A stretch of 17,791 nt of DNA from Erysipelotrichaceae bacterium (GTDB taxonomy: Bacteria; Bacillota_I; Bacilli_A; Erysipelotrichales; Erysipelotrichaceae), in the NCBI GenBank assembly GCA_003510215.1, contig DOKQ01000014.1, positions 1-17,791 of the forward strand, given 5' to 3'. The number at the start of each line of letters is the position of its first letter. The first letter of the stretch is position 1. Positions 14,558-17,791 of the stretch are shown here, one piece after another. Under the pieces are notes generated by a model, which worked only from the letters and a program-made list of their open reading frames with translations, searched no databases and was not told where the DNA came from. The translations under genes and the position numbers were made by a program.

Positions 14558-16702
14558 TTAAATGAGTTCCTTCAGTAGCGATAATTGAACTTTTTGTCGA
14601 ATCTGATCAACTCCACTAACATATACTGTAATAATATCGCCAATATTAACCATTTCGGTTGGATGTTTAACACGATGTTTTGCCATTTTTGAAATATGAA
14701 CCAAACCATCACTCTTGAGGCCAATGTCCACAAAAGCACCAAAATCGACGACATTTCGTACAACTCCTTCGAGTTGCATTCCTTCTTTAAGATCATCTAG
14801 ACTCAATACATCCTGACGTAACAGTGGTCCATCATACTGATCACGATAATCACGCAGAGGTTGAAGCAGTGTATCTACGATATCGGATAACGTATACTCG
14901 TCTGTGCCAAGCTGCTTCGCCATCTGAGTTATGTTTAACTTCTTTAGTACATTCATACGATTTTCAGCATCGCTCTGCTGAAGATTCAACTGTGAATATA
15001 GCTGATATACCAGCGGATAACTCTCTGGGTGAATCGCTGTTGCGTCCAGCCACTGATCACCATCCACGATACGAAGAAATCCAGCAGCCTGTTCAAAGGC
15101 TTTATCACCAATATATTTAACTGTTTTAATCTGTTCTCTCTGTTTGAAACGCCCATTTGAATCTCTAAATCTGACGATTTCTTTAGCACTATTTTTGCTA
15201 AGTCCTGAAACATGGCGAAGTAAATGCTCGCTAGCTGTATTGATATCAACCCCAACCCGGTTCACTACCTTACTTACGGCAAAGTCTAGCCGTTCCTTCA
15301 ATCTTGCGGTTGGTAGATCGTGCTGATACTGACCAACGCCAATCGACTGAGGGTCAATCTTGATGAGTTCAGATAGTGGATCGAGTAGTCTGCGTGCAAT
15401 ACTGATAGCCGAACGCTGCTCTACCTGTAAATCGGGGAACTCTTCCTTTGCCAGAGGACTTGCGGAGTAAACACTCGCACCTGATTCTGAAACAATAGTA
15501 TAAGCAATCGGACGATTCACCGTTTGAATAAACTGAGCAATAAAGGCTTCTGTTTCACGGGATGCTGTTCCATTGCCAATCGCAATAATATCAATTGGAT
15601 ATTTACTTACAAGTTTACTTAGTGTACTGAGCGCTTCTTCTTTCTTATTAACCGGCTGATGTGGGTAGATGGCTGAAATTTCCAATGCCTTACCCGTCAT
15701 ATCTATAACAGCGAGTTTGCAGCCGGTACGGAAAGCAGGATCAACCCCAAGTATGGTCTTGTCTTTAAGTGGTGGCTGAACAAGTAAACGTTCAACATTG
15801 TTGGTAAAGAGTTCAATGGATTGATCTTGAGCTTTTGTAGTTAGATCACTACGGATTTCACGTTCAATCCCACTAAATAATAAACGTTTGCAACCATCTT
15901 TGACTGCCATAAAGATCTCATTTTCACTGATGGTCGATTTACGAAGAATCATCTGATGAAAGATTTTCTCAATTAGTGTATCCTGATCATATTGAATGGA
16001 TACACTGATCACCTTTTCATTTTCACCTCGATTTATCGCCATGATACGGTGGGGAGCCAGCGTTGCTACTCTTTCCGAGTACTCATAATACATCGAGTAA
16101 ACTTGTTTCGAGTCATCCGCATCCTTCTTTTTAGAAGTGGATAACACTCCTTCTCTTGCGATGGTGTATCGCACGAGCTGACGGAACTTTGCCTGATCGC
16201 TCACTCGTTCTGCGATGATGTCTCTTGCACCTGCTAGTGCTTCTTTAGCATCCGCTACTCGGTCGTTGATGTATTTCTTTGCTTCAACTTCAAGGTTACC
16301 CTCTACTGGACATTGCATGATGTAATCTGCCAGTGGTTCGAGTCCTTTAGCTGCAGCTTCGGTTGCTCGAGTCTTGCGTTTTTGCTGGTATGGACGATAG
16401 ATGTCCTCGACTTCACTTAATTTTGTGGCTTTTTCGATAGAAGAAATGATTTCCTTCGTTAACTTCCCTTGTGTTTCGATTAAACGTAAAACATCTTCTT
16501 TGCGCTTATTTAAACTTTTCTCATATTCGTACTGTTCAGAAATCAAACGAATCTGTTCTTCATCCAATCCTTGTGTTACCTCTTTTCGATAACGGGCAAT
16601 AAATGGTACTGTATTTCCGGATGATAAAAGTTCAAGTGTGTTAGCTACCTGTTTAATGGAAAGATTCATTTCTTTCGCGATACTTTGATATTGTTGTTCC
16701 AT
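14558..16702 (-). CDS. tex: Tex-family RNA-binding transcription accessory protein
   Basis: Tex is a cytoplasmic nucleic-acid-binding protein related to eukaryotic Spt6, linked to transcription and RNA metabolism; its exact role in Bacillota is unsettled. The 714 residues show the full domain order. The Tex N-terminal helical domain is at 1-190 (SGNTVPFIARYRKE at 28-41). The YqgF/RNase H-like fold starts with ILGVDPAFRTGCKLAV at 317-332. Helix-hairpin-helix repeats lie at about 475-545 (VGVDINTASEHLL). A C-terminal S1 domain occupies 641-714 (GVVRNVVDFGAFVDIG). The ATG at 16700-16702 has GAGGA four bases upstream, and a good promoter lies about 25 bases before it. It is monocistronic between two terminators. 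Confidence 0.96.
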   Translation of the reverse strand: MEQQYQSIAKEMNLSIKQVANTLELLSSGNTVPFIARYRKEVTQGLDEEQIRLISEQYEYEKSLNKRKEDVLRLIETQGKLTKEIISSIEKATKLSEVEDIYRPYQQKRKTRATEAAAKGLEPLADYIMQCPVEGNLEVEAKKYINDRVADAKEALAGARDIIAERVSDQAKFRQLVRYTIAREGVLSTSKKKDADDSKQVYSMYYEYSERVATLAPHRIMAINRGENEKVISVSIQYDQDTLIEKIFHQMILRKSTISENEIFMAVKDGCKRLLFSGIEREIRSDLTTKAQDQSIELFTNNVERLLVQPPLKDKTILGVDPAFRTGCKLAVIDMTGKALEISAIYPHQPVNKKEEALSTLSKLVSKYPIDIIAIGNGTASRETEAFIAQFIQTVNRPIAYTIVSESGASVYSASPLAKEEFPDLQVEQRSAISIARRLLDPLSELIKIDPQSIGVGQYQHDLPTARLKERLDFAVSKVVNRVGVDINTASEHLLRHVSGLSKNSAKEIVRFRDSNGRFKQREQIKTVKYIGDKAFEQAAGFLRIVDGDQWLDATAIHPESYPLVYQLYSQLNLQQSDAENRMNVLKKLNITQMAKQLGTDEYTLSDIVDTLLQPLRDYRDQYDGPLLRQDVLSLDDLKEGMQLEGVVRNVVDFGAFVDIGLKSDGLVHISKMAKHRVKHPTEMVNIGDIITVYVSGVDQIRQKVQLSLLKELI

Positions 16703-16727
16703 ATGTCCTCACTTTCACTGCTCAATT

Positions 16728-16757
16728 ATCATAAGCCAAGGTGAACAGTAAAGTCAA
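16728..16757 (-). promoter_or_regulatory. Promoter for tex
   Basis: Minus strand: TTGACT (-35, 16752-16757), an 18-base spacer and TATGAT (-10, 16728-16733), with five of six matches in each box. Initiation about seven bases on would give a leader near 19 bases. The -35 lies just after the T run of the preceding gene's terminator. Confidence 0.6.
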
Positions 16758-16759
16758 AC

Positions 16760-16787
16760 AAAAAAGATGATACATGATGTACCATCT
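16760..16787 (-). terminator. Rho-independent terminator of the surface-protein gene
   Basis: On the minus strand AGATGGTACA pairs with TGTATCATCT around a 3-base loop (10 bp, one G-U), followed by TTTTTTG. It begins nine bases after the stop of the surface-protein gene. Confidence 0.8.
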
Positions 16788-16795
16788 CTTCCATT

Positions 16796-17791
16796 CTAAT
16801 CAATGGGCTTGAATCTTCGCTTCTTTGGTTTTGTCAGAAGAAGTAACAGTAATATCAGGATGACAAGAAACTCACCCAAGACGATATAAGGTAAATATTG
16901 TGGATCAAACAAATCGAAACTGCTGTTGGTTTGCAGGTTTGAACGGGTTAAAAAGTACTCACTTGCACTCGCAAACTCGATGGATACCTTCCCATCCACA
17001 ACCTTAACCTCTTCACTTTTTAGTACAAACTTTTCGTTTTGCTGATCAAAATAATAGAGCATTAATACTTCATCATTTGCATATTGACTGGAAACATCTA
17101 AAATGAGTGTTCTTAATTTCTGATAATCACCCTGATGTCGGAAGTTTAATGTAATACCCATGGCATGATTGGTTAACTCTTTAAATTTTTCCGGCTGATC
17201 TGACGTAAAAGTAAGTTCATAGGAATCTTTCATAAAACCGTCAATATCTCTGTTCGCAATGAAATATTGATAGATAAACGATGTTGCTTCATCCTTAATT
17301 ACTAAAACAAGGTTCTTACCATTTTCTTTAATTTTTGTTAACAGCTCATCTGAAATACGCTCGTTTTGACTTAATGATAACCAGATTTCATCCGATGCCA
17401 AACGATCAAATACATCCATAGTCTGATTCTGTGAGAGTAACGGTGCCTTGTCACTGCGAACAACAGTAATTACATATTGCCGCACTTCCCCACTCTCTGC
17501 TACAACTTCAAAGATTAACTCATTGCTTCCAACTTCAAGAACCAATGATTCGGGAACATTGAGTGTCGCTTTTGCATCACTTTGCTTCGCAGAAATACTC
17601 AACTCTTCAATAAGCAGATCCACAAACAGCTCATAAGTGAGTTTCTCTGGATCAAACTCAATGTCATAACCTTCAACAGTTAATGATTCAAGCTTGTTAT
17701 CACGTGATACATTTCCCAAAAATCCGTCGGAATCTTTTCTGACGACATTAATTGCATAGGTTCTTCTTGACCCATTTTCTGCAGTTACTAC
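16796..17791 (-). CDS. Membrane-anchored surface protein with cadherin-like repeats, C-terminal part (runs off right edge)
   Basis: The frame stays open to the window edge, so the last 331 residues are seen and the start is missing; the TTG inside the frame at 17717-17719 is not a credible start. Two copies of the bacterial cadherin-like beta-sandwich (PF12733 type) can be read. One is the end of a repeat (VTAENGSRRTYAINVVR). The other is a full repeat from LESLTVEGYDIEFDPEKLTY through VVAESGEVRQYVITVVR. A globular region of about 150 residues follows, then one membrane span (YIVLGEFLVILILLLLLL) and a basic tail KPKKRRFKPID. There is no LPXTG motif, so anchoring is by the C-terminal helix with the bulk outside. 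Repeats of this kind are common in extracellular proteins of Bacillota. The substrate or partner is unknown. Confidence 0.88.
   Translation of the reverse strand, partial: VVTAENGSRRTYAINVVRKDSDGFLGNVSRDNKLESLTVEGYDIEFDPEKLTYELFVDLLIEELSISAKQSDAKATLNVPESLVLEVGSNELIFEVVAESGEVRQYVITVVRSDKAPLLSQNQTMDVFDRLASDEIWLSLSQNERISDELLTKIKENGKNLVLVIKDEATSFIYQYFIANRDIDGFMKDSYELTFTSDQPEKFKELTNHAMGITLNFRHQGDYQKLRTLILDVSSQYANDEVLMLYYFDQQNEKFVLKSEEVKVVDGKVSIEFASASEYFLTRSNLQTNSSFDLFDPQYLPYIVLGEFLVILILLLLLLTKPKKRRFKPID

Noticed and set aside
1..17791. Mobile element, prophage, tRNA or CRISPR content
   Set aside because: No transposase, integrase, phage gene, cloverleaf or spaced direct repeats were noticed on either strand.

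Overview
The window reads as chromosomal DNA of a low-to-moderate GC Bacillota. Strong AGGAGG-type ribosome binding sites, the NrnA/DnaE neighbourhood, YlxM beside FtsY and an Erysipelotrichia/Mollicutes-sized SMC all point that way. An Erysipelotrichia-like host is my best guess, from family knowledge and not from any search. No tRNA, rRNA, insertion sequence, prophage gene or CRISPR array was seen. No stretch over 300 bases lacks a gene.

Layout from right to left along the mostly minus-strand gene order. At 16796-17791 lies the C-terminal part of a surface protein with cadherin-like repeats and a membrane anchor, cut by the window edge and closed by a good terminator. Next is tex (14558-16702), with its own promoter. 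A plus-strand island (12448-14525) holds a Y-family polymerase, a 79-residue protein and a YedK/HMCES-type abasic-site protein. It is divergent from a LexA/HdiR-like self-cleaving repressor (11754-12347), which is followed by an MscS channel (10835-11704). Then come adenine deaminase (9063-10757) and a long, tightly packed minus-strand operon: smc, ftsY, ylxM, ackA, nrnA and an unrecognised three-TM protein. It closes with a terminator at 928-949, and dnaE follows from its own extended -10 promoter and runs off the left end.

The part that deserves attention is the damage-response module at 11754-14525. The 100 bp between repressor and polymerase carry two near-identical 19-bp palindromes, ACTTGAA-N5-TTCAAGT, whose centres are 30 bp apart. 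One covers the -35 of the repressor promoter. The other fills the 17-bp spacer of the polymerase promoter. This is a complete, readable autoregulated switch whose operator differs from the Bacillus (CGAAC-N4-GTTCG) and E. coli (CTG-N10-CAG) LexA boxes. The operon couples translesion synthesis with abasic-site protection through a small uncharacterised protein.

The rest is largely housekeeping: chromosome organisation (smc), membrane protein targeting (ftsY, ylxM), acetate/ATP metabolism (ackA), nanoRNA/cyclic dinucleotide breakdown (nrnA), purine salvage (ade) and replication (dnaE). The operon is unusual in order: rnc is not next to smc and ffh is not next to ylxM.
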